In this document: positions 56,819 through 64,000 of the stretch, piece by piece
Layout of the letters: each line of letters starts with the position of its first letter
Position numbering within the stretch: the stretch's first letter is position 1
DNA from: Acetivibrio thermocellus ATCC 27405
GTDB taxonomy: Bacteria > Bacillota > Clostridia > Acetivibrionales > Acetivibrionaceae
Length of the DNA: 64,000 bases
Reading direction: 5' to 3'
Assembly: GCF_000015865.1 (NCBI RefSeq)
Contig: NC_009012.1
Coordinates: forward strand, 2,163,081-2,227,080
The notes under the pieces: generated by a model
What the model was told of the DNA's origin: nothing
Seen by the model: only the letters and a program-made list of their open reading frames with translations
Databases searched by the model: none
Program-made: the position numbers and the translations under genes

Positions 56819-56916
56819 TAAGTCGTTCCAAAATGAAAATAAAGTTATTCTAAGAAAAATAAATTTGCTTCGAAAAGAAAATTATATCATTTTTAAAACA
56901 TAAATAAAGTCTTTCG
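56819..56916 (+). repeat. TnsB-type sites, cluster 3 (five, about 22-bp period)
   Basis: TAAGTCGTTCC (56819-56829), AAATAAAGTTATTCT (56837), AAATAAATTTGCTTC (56857), AAATTATATCATTTT (56879) and AAATAAAGTCTTTCG (56902-56916), progressively degenerate. It begins with the same 22 bases as cluster 2 (TAAGTCGTTCCAAAATGAAA), so the two clusters are probably copies. Confidence 0.65.
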
Positions 56917-56999
56917 TGGACCTGACATTTTCAATTTTTAAATGTACCAAAAATATAATACCTAAATCGCATTTTATCGATAATGCAAACTGACATTAT

Positions 57000-57221
57000 T
57001 CATAAAGGTTTTTTGGGTCTATCCTTACAAAAAAAACAATCAGGGTCGCTACATTTTCTTTCTGTCCATTCGTTACAATAAGCACAAAAATATGAATCAT
57101 ATTTTTCATACAAAATCAAGAAATTATTACACTTTGGGCATTTTTCATCTGCTATAGAACCTTCTATTCGAATATCATTAATTATTACTTCATTTTTATC
57201 TATATCTTCGATAATTTTCAC
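57000..57221 (-). CDS. Small zinc-ribbon protein, 73 aa
   Basis: A GTG-started protein (GAGGGTG upstream) with three CxxC-like knuckles: CPKCNN, CAYCNE and CSDPDCFFC. The spacing CxxC-x17-CxxC suggests one zinc ribbon, with the last Cys group a second site. Lys/Pro-rich end. It lies in the cargo position between the transposon right end and tniQ, on the same strand as the transposition genes but 100 bp away. It may be a cargo gene or an accessory DNA-binding factor. The function is unknown. Confidence 0.65.
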   Translation of the reverse strand: MKIIEDIDKNEVIINDIRIEGSIADEKCPKCNNFLILYEKYDSYFCAYCNEWTERKCSDPDCFFCKDRPKKPL

Positions 57222-57324
57222 TCTCGCACCCTCACAATTCTCATTTTATAACATTGTAAATTCGTAATTATATTCATATTTTACACAATATATTTTGTAA
57301 AATAAACTACTTTTTTACTTATCC

Positions 57325-59202
57325 CTACCTCTCACCTAACTCTTCTAACGCCTTTTTAATCTCCTCTATAACTAGTTTCCTATATTTATTACCAACACCT
57401 GTCATGACAGTAATATTAGAAATAGTTAATGCTTTTCCTTCTTTATTAAGTTTTTCAATAGCCCATTGTATACGCCTTTTGTGCAAATCCATAGGGTTCT
57501 CTATAACAGAATTGATGAATGATTTAGTCAACGGTAATTTATCCAATTGAAGGTCAAAACTTTTAAGTCCTGACTTAGTTTTAATCAACCGCAGGCTAAT
57601 TCGTTGAGGTTTTTCATCACTTTCTAAAATCTCCTGAACAGTTTGCTTAACATGCTGTAAGATTTCCTTGTCCCTAGTTTCCCAATCAACATTACTGTAA
57701 GCCTGAACGTATTTCTTTGCAGGGGTGTTTTTCTCCCACCACTCCCTGTCATTCCTGCATAACCAGGTACAGGTATATTTACCCAGCCTCCGTAATTCAA
57801 GTCTGCCCTTGTCTGGATTTTCCCTGACTATCTGAAGCCACTTTTCCCTGTGATACTGTCTTTTTACTTCAAACTCCGCAGAAGCAACACTATTACGTTC
57901 TACTAACTTTTTGCTTTTTTCCTGTCCTTTTTCAGAAATATACTTTCTTACAGTACTAATATCTGCATTAAGTCTTACTGCAATTTCCTGAATACTTACT
58001 CCACTTTCATGCAATTCATGAGCCTTAGCCTTCCATACATGTCCATACTCTACAACCCTGACAAATCTGCGCCGCCCCTTACCCCTTTCTCCTTGTTCTC
58101 TTGTAACTGTTTCCATATATTCATATCCGCAGGGACATCTGAAAAAACCATTAGTGTTCTTATTTCTACGCCTATACTTTATTTCTACGTCTTTTATTAC
58201 AGGTTCAAGAAAGTGGTCAGCAGCAGGATTAAGACATACCCAAGGCCCTTCTCCGAAAGGTCTGTAATTTAACTCTTTTATAAAAAGTTCTTCTACTCCT
58301 ATTCCTAAAAATCTTGCCAGCATCAGGTGCCGAATTGGATACACCGACTTTGCATCACTATGTGTAATTTCTTTCAGCCATCTTCCCTGTTCCTTGTCTT
58401 CTATATTAGAACAAACAGCATTTAGGAACTCCAATCCGTAGAAATCTATGAAGTCCTTTATTACTTCTTCCCAATACACTTTACCATTAATATTGGCATA
58501 CCCTAATTCCTTAAACCTTTCTAAATACTGTTTAGCAAACCATTTAAACTGCTTATTGGGATACTGGTTTTCAAGCAATACTTTTGCATCTTGGGCAATG
58601 AGTACAAACTTCTCTATCGTTTCAGGTTTGAAATAAAGTAATTCATTATTAATGCAGTTATCAGCGTCAGCAGGTACATAGGCTTGTGGATTATGACCCC
58701 GCACTAAAACAGTACTATTATGAAGAATCGCTTTATGTATAGGACACACCATTACAAAGGGTATCTGATGCAACCTGTGCCAATATCCTTCACCATACAA
58801 TTTCTGCTCTTCTTCGAAGCATTTGGGACAAAATCTTAAATATTGGTTTAGTGGAATCCTACTGCCGATAATACCTGCTTTACCATAAATTTTGCTTCCA
58901 CCTTCAGACAGCATTAATTGTTTTACTTCTTCTGCCCGTTCTTTTGGAAGAAATGCAGTAAAGAATGGGTACAGAGTATGATTATAAATCAAATCATCAG
59001 CAGTATAAGGACAATTCACAGGTAGGTTAGATACCAGCGAATTCAAATTAAAAGGCATTTCCATTACAGCCCTGGAACTACACTTTCCAAATATGCTCTC
59101 CATGATAGTTTGATAACTTGTAATCCCACAGCGGACACTATAGCGTGCCAATACACTATAAAGGATTTCATCAGGATATGGGGTTGGGAAAAAATGCATC
59201 AT
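57325..59202 (-). CDS. tnsD: TniQ/TnsD-type target-selection protein
   Basis: A 625-aa protein. The N-terminal TniQ domain starts HFFPTPYPDEILYSVLARY and includes the zinc site CPKCFEEE...HRLHQIPFVMVCPIHK (CCCH type). A second Cys pair (RCPCGYEY) and a helix-turn-helix (VSIQEIAVRLNADISTVRKY) follow. The length (TnsD 508, typical short TniQ about 350-400) and the DNA-binding part indicate a site-specific TnsD type rather than the short CRISPR-coupled type. It should recognise a chromosomal attachment site and recruit TnsC. It follows tnsC by 5 bp. Confidence 0.88.
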   Translation of the reverse strand: MMHFFPTPYPDEILYSVLARYSVRCGITSYQTIMESIFGKCSSRAVMEMPFNLNSLVSNLPVNCPYTADDLIYNHTLYPFFTAFLPKERAEEVKQLMLSEGGSKIYGKAGIIGSRIPLNQYLRFCPKCFEEEQKLYGEGYWHRLHQIPFVMVCPIHKAILHNSTVLVRGHNPQAYVPADADNCINNELLYFKPETIEKFVLIAQDAKVLLENQYPNKQFKWFAKQYLERFKELGYANINGKVYWEEVIKDFIDFYGLEFLNAVCSNIEDKEQGRWLKEITHSDAKSVYPIRHLMLARFLGIGVEELFIKELNYRPFGEGPWVCLNPAADHFLEPVIKDVEIKYRRRNKNTNGFFRCPCGYEYMETVTREQGERGKGRRRFVRVVEYGHVWKAKAHELHESGVSIQEIAVRLNADISTVRKYISEKGQEKSKKLVERNSVASAEFEVKRQYHREKWLQIVRENPDKGRLELRRLGKYTCTWLCRNDREWWEKNTPAKKYVQAYSNVDWETRDKEILQHVKQTVQEILESDEKPQRISLRLIKTKSGLKSFDLQLDKLPLTKSFINSVIENPMDLHKRRIQWAIEKLNKEGKALTISNITVMTGVGNKYRKLVIEEIKKALEELGER

Positions 59203-59207
59203 TTAAA

Positions 59208-60863
59208 TTACACCGCCTTGAACAAAGTATCATTCTTCTCTCCTTTGATGTATCCCTTGTCCTTTAATGCATCATATGCCGATTTGCCCTGATTTCTACC
59301 TTCCTCCACAATATAGCGCAAGTCATTTTCTGATTTCGGAGTAGTCTTCACTTTTTTAGACTTCTTTTCCGTTGTGTTTCCTGAAAGAACCTGAATCGCT
59401 TTTATAACAAGTTGTCCTTCATCTATATTATGGCCTTCTGCTTCAAACACTGCTTCAACGGCTTTTCTGGCTTTTGCAACATCAATACCAAGTTCCGCTA
59501 ACTTGTAAAGAGCCTGTTCCATTTTTGAAGTCTTATTTTCCTTTTCCCTTTTTTCCTTTTGCTCCTTTATTGCCCTTATTCTCATCCGCATTTCTACTGG
59601 CAGTTTCTCCTGATTCACTAACTTGCCATAGTCAATCTCAGCCGTGCAAATATCAGAATATTTAGCAATCTCCCTAATGTTCCCCGATTTCAACGCTAAA
59701 ATCATCGGTCTAACCAATTGGAGATGTTCTCTTGCTACTTGTTGTATTAATTTTTCATCAACCTGCTCTTTTCCAGTGGAAATTGCAATAGTTTGTGCCA
59801 TGACAATGATTTTACAGATTATATCAATTATTCCCTGAGATTCTTCATACAACAATTCTCGCATGCTCTTTGTTAATATGCTTTCTTTCCTCGTCCACTG
59901 ATACTGCCAAAGGGAATCCAGCAGTATTTCAAAGTTTTCATCATACTGTAACCTTTCCCACACCATATCCCCCTGGCCTGAACCCCTTCTTGCCTGTCGG
60001 AATTCACTCTGTAAAATTGACATAGCCTTGGGAGTTGCTATTAATATAATAGGTACTCCTGCGGTATTGACAAGAGTTACAAAAAAGTTAAGCATCCTTT
60101 CATCGCCAAGGCCTCTTGCCCCGCACAGATGCTGGACTTCATCGATAATAAGCAAGCCCAGCCCTGTATTTCTTACTACCTGACACATAAGCGTCAGCAT
60201 ATAATCAACAGACTTTCTTGAATTAGCAACTTTCTTGTAAAAATCAGTCCCCATTAATTGGTCTACTTTGTTAAAAAAATCAATACAGAGTCCTTTCACG
60301 CTTCCGTCGAAAGGGGTGTCCAACTTTAACCATACTAATTGATAAAAACTGAATCCCTGCCCCTTATACCTGCTATGCACAATTACCTGCGGATACATAG
60401 ACAAAACCCTATTAATTGATACTGATTTTCCCATGCCTGATACGCCAATAATAGTAAAACCACAGGCTGTGCTTCTAAACTGCTGGTTGGCATTGATATC
60501 ACAATTCTGTACAGCCCTATACCCATCCTTTAAACTTATTACATATTCTTTGCTCACTGGATTCCTCGGCAAGTACCCCTGCCGTATAACTCTTGAAATC
60601 CTGCTTTCCAAATCCAAATGCTGGGGTAGAGGCTGGAAGCAATGAAAAAGTTTTTGGGTAAGATGTATCCTATAGTGTGCGTCGAGATTTCGCTCCTCTT
60701 CACTGTATGGCGGATAAACGGCCAACTTTTCGACCACTTCTTCAGGAGCATAAATAGGCGGAAGCGCCTCTATAAAAGGATTTCCTGAATATTCTCTTAT
60801 TACCTGCTCCCTATATACTGCCTCTTCTCCCTCCGCACCGTTGGGTATTACCACTTTTGCCAT
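59208..60863 (-). CDS. tnsC: TnsC-type AAA+ ATPase
   Basis: A 551-aa AAA+ protein with Walker A GVSGMGKS and Walker B GLLIIDEVQHLCG, and sensor region GVPIILIATPKAM. The N-terminus (PFIEALPP, YSEEERNLDAHYRIHLT) is the TnsB/TniQ contact type. The C-terminal 130 residues are a charged, less conserved tail. It forms ATP-dependent filaments on target DNA and passes the target to TnsB. It stands 99 bp after tnsB in the tnsB-tnsC-tnsD order of Tn7. Confidence 0.9.
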   Translation of the reverse strand: MAKVVIPNGAEGEEAVYREQVIREYSGNPFIEALPPIYAPEEVVEKLAVYPPYSEEERNLDAHYRIHLTQKLFHCFQPLPQHLDLESRISRVIRQGYLPRNPVSKEYVISLKDGYRAVQNCDINANQQFRSTACGFTIIGVSGMGKSVSINRVLSMYPQVIVHSRYKGQGFSFYQLVWLKLDTPFDGSVKGLCIDFFNKVDQLMGTDFYKKVANSRKSVDYMLTLMCQVVRNTGLGLLIIDEVQHLCGARGLGDERMLNFFVTLVNTAGVPIILIATPKAMSILQSEFRQARRGSGQGDMVWERLQYDENFEILLDSLWQYQWTRKESILTKSMRELLYEESQGIIDIICKIIVMAQTIAISTGKEQVDEKLIQQVAREHLQLVRPMILALKSGNIREIAKYSDICTAEIDYGKLVNQEKLPVEMRMRIRAIKEQKEKREKENKTSKMEQALYKLAELGIDVAKARKAVEAVFEAEGHNIDEGQLVIKAIQVLSGNTTEKKSKKVKTTPKSENDLRYIVEEGRNQGKSAYDALKDKGYIKGEKNDTLFKAV

Positions 60864-60962
60864 AGTTTTATATCTCCCCTTTGTACTATCAACCTCTGAA
60901 ATAAACTTAACTTAACCCTTAAGCCTTTTTACCATTTACTTTTTAACTTTACCCTTTATCAT

Positions 60963-62388
60963 TTATTCGTTAATCTTCCCAAGCATCTCCCTCTGTTTTC
61001 TTCTCAACAAATCCAGAGGATTGGATGGTAACTCTTCTTCCAGTTCATTAAGAGAGATTATCTCTGCATTCTTATTATTAGGTTGCCTATCCAATTCAAA
61101 AGCCTCTATCTCCCGATTTATCTCCTTTTCAACCTGCCTGTTTTGCCGTATGTTTTTCTTCCTTTGTGCATCGCTTTCTGTTGATAGTGAAAGTTCTTTA
61201 TTTGTCTTGCTTTTTGCCCCTTCAACTATTGTTTCTATTTCTGTTATTAAATCTGCCTTGGCCTGCAATCCCTCATCAAGACTTTTAGCCTTTTGCATCT
61301 TTTCCCACTCCATCAGGTATTCAATTTCTTCAATGTACTTATCCTTAAATGCCGTCTGATATTCCAGCAGGTAGCATTTCTCAAACTCGGTGGCAGATTT
61401 CTTAATGTATATGTAATTCATGTTTCTTGGGTCATAGGATACAGGCACTTTCCAACTTCCACTGCTACGGGCTTTTACAAACCACTGCTCTTTCATGCTT
61501 GATTTAGAACTGTAGAACAGCCCTTTAAACCTTATCCCTTTTGCCGTAACCACCCCATTATCCGACGGCATCAGGTTAAGTTTCACTACTTCCTCATCTA
61601 CGTGCCGAAGTTTGCCCATTCGGTTAGCGATACCCCAGTTCCAGATTTCCCTTGGAATAGGTTCCACTTCGTCTGCCACCATCATTTCATCTTTGTTGTA
61701 ATTGTCAATACGATAATGGTTGTTGTGGAATAACGCACATTTTATAATAATGGCAGTAAATTGCATTAAATCAAGTTTCGCATCAAGCCTGTAATCTCTC
61801 CCGCCTCGCTGCATAAAATCTGTATTTACCGCTCCAGGAAGTAATGATTTTGTACGCTCATTGGTCAATTTAAAATATCTTTCTACTAACGGCTTCCAGT
61901 CAGCCCTGAAAGGCGGGGTATTCTTTACCGTAATTCCAAGATTCATAATCAAACTCTCTGCATTGTCTGACAGCATTTCCCCTCGGTCTGCCAAAATTGC
62001 CTGAGGGAGATGATGTACAGGCCATTCTTCTTCCTGAATATCTATACCATACTGACTACAAAAAGAAACTTTGTTTCCAGCAGTGTTTGCAAGAGCCATT
62101 GCTGCTCCAATCCATGACGGCCCTTCAAGTCCTACATAAAGCCCCACAATAAGTTTGGAAAAGCAGTCCTGGACAATATATAAAACAGGTCTGCCTATAA
62201 TATGTGTTCTGTTGAAACGGGAAACCAAATATACATCAGCCACAGTTGCATCAATTTGGAATACTGAGCCAGGTCCTATAGCATCAGTACTAGAACTTCC
62301 CAACACAGGACGGTACTCCTGCTCATACTTCTTCGGGCTGAAACGGGAGGAAACCTCTCGCTTGATGTTGCGTTCCCTCTCAAAAAAG
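60963..62388 (-). pseudogene. tnsB: 3' part of tnsB transposase, cut by an IS256-family element
   Basis: The frame stays open from the IS boundary (62388) to 60963. It holds the DDE catalytic domain: first Asp in FQIDATVADVYL, second in AILADRGEMLSD, Glu in WKPLVERYF. The Mu/Tn7 TnsB C-terminal domain follows, ending in a Lys/Glu-rich tail that would touch TnsC. Joining it to 63902-64000 after removing the IS and one 8-bp repeat gives a continuous frame reading EVPTFGQFRYFFERERN. An internal GTG at 62306 could start a partial protein that keeps the three catalytic residues but loses the DNA-binding domains. Confidence 0.9.
62381..62388. repeat. Target-site duplication, left copy
   Basis: CAAAAAAG, identical to 63902-63909; flanks the IS. 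Confidence 0.9.
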
Positions 62389-62466
62389 GGCAGTGTAAAT
62401 ATTTTTGTGTAAACTAATTTTCCTTCTATGTTAGTATTTAAATATATTTTAAGACTCGAAAGTCTG

Positions 62467-62536
62467 CTTTGTCAAATTTTATAGATTCAAAAGAATTTCT
62501 GATAAGAAATTCTTACAAAAGAAAAATTTGACAAAG
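62467..62536. repeat. Nested inverted repeats in the IS
   Basis: CTTTGTCAAATTTT (62467-62480) pairs with AAAATTTGACAAAG (62523-62536), and inside it AAGAATTTCT (62491-62500) pairs with AGAAATTCTT (62505-62514). A GC hairpin (GGGGTTCAGG / CCTGAACCCC, 62562-62594) follows, beyond the transposase stop codon. Confidence 0.8.
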
Positions 62537-62602
62537 ATGATGCGTATAAAATATTACAGGGGGGTTCAGGAAACCAGAGTTTCCCTGAACCCCTTGATTA
62601 TA

Positions 62603-63826
62603 CTATATACGCCCTTCGAACATAATCTGTAGCTGTCCCAGTATCAAACCCCAGTTTTTGTAACGCATCGTCCATTTTGAAGTAATCTTCACTGTAGCTA
62701 AATATATGCTCTTTAAAAGTGACTGGTCGCCAGGAAATACTGTCCTTGATTTGTTTATCCTTCTATAACTGCTATTCAGGCTCTCAATAGTATTGGTCGT
62801 ATACATGATTTTACGTAGTTCCTCCGAATACTTAAAAAATGGACAAATAACATCCCAATTGCTCTTCCAGCTCTTCATAGCTGCCGGGTATTTCTTCTCC
62901 CATTTCTCTGAAACCTCAAGCATCTGGTCGTACCCTGCCTTCTCATTCGGAGCCGTATATATCCGTTTCAAGTCCCTGGCAAATTCCTTTCGGTCTTTAT
63001 CTGACACATACTTTAGCGTGTTTCTTATCTGGTGTACTATACACCTCTGATATTCAGTATTCGGAAAAGCCGCATTGATTGCATCCTTTATCCCTGAAAG
63101 TGCATCAGCACAGAGAATCAGGATGTCTTTAACTCCTCTGTTTTTAAGGTCATTTAAGACACTCAGCCAGAATTTTGAGCTCTCATTTTCTCCTACATAA
63201 ATACCGATAACATCTTTCTGCCCTTCTATATCAATCGCCAGCACAATATATACGGCCTTCTTCCCAACAATGCCGTCATTTTTTACTGAAAAATGAATTG
63301 CGTCAATAAATACTATCGGATAAACCTCTCCCAGAGGCCTTTTCTGCCACTCTTCTATCTCAGGTAGTATTTTATCAGTGATCTTACTTACCATCTCGGC
63401 AGATACTTCAAATCCGTAGATTTCCTGTATCTGCTCGTTGATTTCTCTGGTAGACATCCCCCGCGCATACATTGCTATTATTTTATTTTCAATTTCTGAA
63501 ATGTCCCTTTTATACCTGGGAACAATTTTCGGCTCGAATTCTGCATTCCGGTCCCGCGGGATATCTATTTCCACTTGCCCTACACTTGACTTTAATGTTT
63601 TTGATGTGTACCCGTTACGGTAATTTGATTTCGCTTCTTCAGTTGATTCGTACTTTTCATATCCGAGATGTTCATCCAGCTCTGCTTCCAACATATTTTG
63701 TATCGTATCTCCGAGCAGATCCTTCAATGCTTCCTGCAAATCCTTTGCTGAAGTAATGTTGTACTCAGAAATGAGATTTCTGATAAGCTCTTTCTTTTCT
63801 GGTGTTATTATCCTTTTTCTTGCCAT
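62603..63826 (-). CDS. IS256-family (mutator-type) transposase
   Basis: A 407-aa transposase. The start MARKRIITPEKKELIRNLIS is preceded by GGAGGAG eight bases upstream. Family marks: EAELDEHLGYEKYE; DDE residues in VFIDAIHFSV, LILCADALSGI and NTIESLNSSYRR; C/H motif YQRCIVHQIRNT. The frame is intact, so it may be active. Confidence 0.96.
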   Translation of the reverse strand: MARKRIITPEKKELIRNLISEYNITSAKDLQEALKDLLGDTIQNMLEAELDEHLGYEKYESTEEAKSNYRNGYTSKTLKSSVGQVEIDIPRDRNAEFEPKIVPRYKRDISEIENKIIAMYARGMSTREINEQIQEIYGFEVSAEMVSKITDKILPEIEEWQKRPLGEVYPIVFIDAIHFSVKNDGIVGKKAVYIVLAIDIEGQKDVIGIYVGENESSKFWLSVLNDLKNRGVKDILILCADALSGIKDAINAAFPNTEYQRCIVHQIRNTLKYVSDKDRKEFARDLKRIYTAPNEKAGYDQMLEVSEKWEKKYPAAMKSWKSNWDVICPFFKYSEELRKIMYTTNTIESLNSSYRRINKSRTVFPGDQSLLKSIYLATVKITSKWTMRYKNWGLILGQLQIMFEGRI

Positions 63827-63901
63827 AAAAAACTCCTCCTATACTTTATTATTCTATCATAGAAGGAGTCAATTAGTTTACATAAAATATTTTACAATCT
63901 C

Positions 63902-63909
63902 CAAAAAAG
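63902..63909. repeat. Target-site duplication, right copy
   Basis: CAAAAAAG, the second copy of the IS target duplication. Confidence 0.9.
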
Positions 63910-64000
63910 TAACGGAACTGTCCAAAAGTAGGGACTTCAGAGGAAGGTTTCAGAATGGGTATTTTCTTTCCGTCAACCGTCCTATGGCCATCGTTAAAAT
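63902..64000 (-). pseudogene. tnsB: tnsB 5' part (continues beyond the window)
   Basis: The minus strand reads ...GHRTVDGKKIPILKPSS and EVPTFGQFRY up to the IS duplication, the region before the TnsB catalytic domain (PTFGQFRY is typical of TnsB). The 5' end, and any tnsA, lie outside the window. Confidence 0.8.

Larger units (their letters stand above)
62389..63901 (-). mobile_element. IS256-family insertion sequence (1513 bp)
   Basis: Ends GGCAGTGTAAATATTTTTGT and, on the other strand, GAGATTGTAAAATATTTTAT form imperfect 26-bp inverted repeats. It is flanked by the 8-bp duplication CAAAAAAG, normal for IS256 elements, and encodes one transposase on the minus strand. It lies inside tnsB. 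Confidence 0.92.
56131..64000. mobile_element. Tn7-like transposon (right end to window edge)
   Basis: The element carries, on the minus strand, tnsB (broken by an IS), tnsC and tniQ/tnsD. The right end is placed at 56131: TGTAAACATCAAATAAACTC aligns base for base in layout with the Tn7 right end TGTGGGCGGACAATAAAGTC, and three overlapping TnsB-type sites follow. The left end and any tnsA lie beyond 64000, so the target duplication cannot be checked. The tniQ side faces the GNAT gene, as the right end of Tn7 faces glmS. Caution: inverted sites at 56347-56505 mean the outermost 375 bp may be a separate mini-element. Confidence 0.75.

Noticed and set aside
56141-56916. CRISPR array
   Set aside because: Motifs repeat every 20-23 bp with only 5-7 bases between them; no 30-40 bp spacers and no cas genes. 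TnsB-type sites explain them better.
57325-60863. CRISPR-associated transposon (CAST)
   Set aside because: No Cas12k or Cascade gene or array is in the window, and TniQ is the long TnsD-like type with its own DNA-binding part.

Overview
The window looks like the chromosome of a thermophilic cellulosome-forming clostridium. A secreted family-10 xylanase with a CBM22-like module and a type I dockerin (18110-19969) matches what I remember of Xyn10C (XynC) of Clostridium (Acetivibrio/Hungateiclostridium) thermocellum. A spore-protein gene, HydE, AT-rich intergenic DNA and GGAGG-type ribosome binding sites fit a Gram-positive anaerobe. The species name is recognition from memory, not a search result.

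Layout. 1-1011: end of a response regulator/histidine kinase hybrid. 1055-1352: wreck of a group II intron reverse transcriptase. 1434-17015, all minus strand: a surface/secretion locus with a TadE-like pseudopilin and a module duplicated about 9 kb apart (1.1-kb-codon coiled-coil protein, 197-aa lipoprotein, copper-amine-oxidase-N stalk protein). Its first unit probably runs from 15570 to a terminator at 6621, the second from a promoter at 6517-6545 to 1434. Several genes here carry fresh-looking lesions: a 14-bp tandem duplication splits a 900-codon gene, and a one-base homopolymer change hits the start of one giant paralogue. 17259-21437: an unknown gene, xynC, and hydE with a Rex-type operator on its promoter. 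21695-26817: sulfur amino-acid cluster (metA, two Rrf2 regulators, metY, larE, cysK). 26901-33527: a two-component pair and a copper operon (DUF2318 protein, HMA-SafE-cupredoxin fusion, CopA). 33748-34529: PF06541-type membrane protein behind an orphan CIRCE operator. 34894-35334: five tRNAs (Cys, Gly, Phe, Asp, Val). 35480-38346: hslO, cold-shock protein, MGMT-type protein, methyltransferase, small spore protein. 38463-42722: ftsE-ftsX-M23 peptidase-CtpA. 42897-45287: CdaR/PucR-type regulator and an MsmX/UgpC-type sugar ABC ATPase. 45669-56107: arginine genes argC-argB-(PilZ)-argD-carA-carB-argF and a GNAT acetyltransferase, with ARG boxes on the argC and argD promoters. 56131-64000: a Tn7-like transposon (tniQ/tnsD, tnsC, tnsB) that continues off the right edge, with tnsB interrupted by a 1513-bp IS256-family element.

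How it works together. The arginine genes make citrulline from glutamate and carbamoyl phosphate, but the carA product lacks the catalytic Cys and Glu of the glutaminase site, so this synthetase probably uses free ammonia. The methionine/cysteine genes form a direct-sulfhydrylation route (acetylated homoserine plus sulfide). FtsEX with the adjacent M23 protein and CtpA resemble the known divisome-coupled peptidoglycan hydrolysis set.

The most novel-looking parts are (i) the Tn7-like transposon, whose right end starts 23 bp after the stop codon of the GNAT gene, as Tn7 sits after glmS, with a palimpsest of TnsB-type sites and a possible 375-bp mini-element; (ii) the glutaminase-dead CarA; (iii) the duplicated TadE-associated giant coiled-coil module; and (iv) the CIRCE-controlled PF06541 gene.
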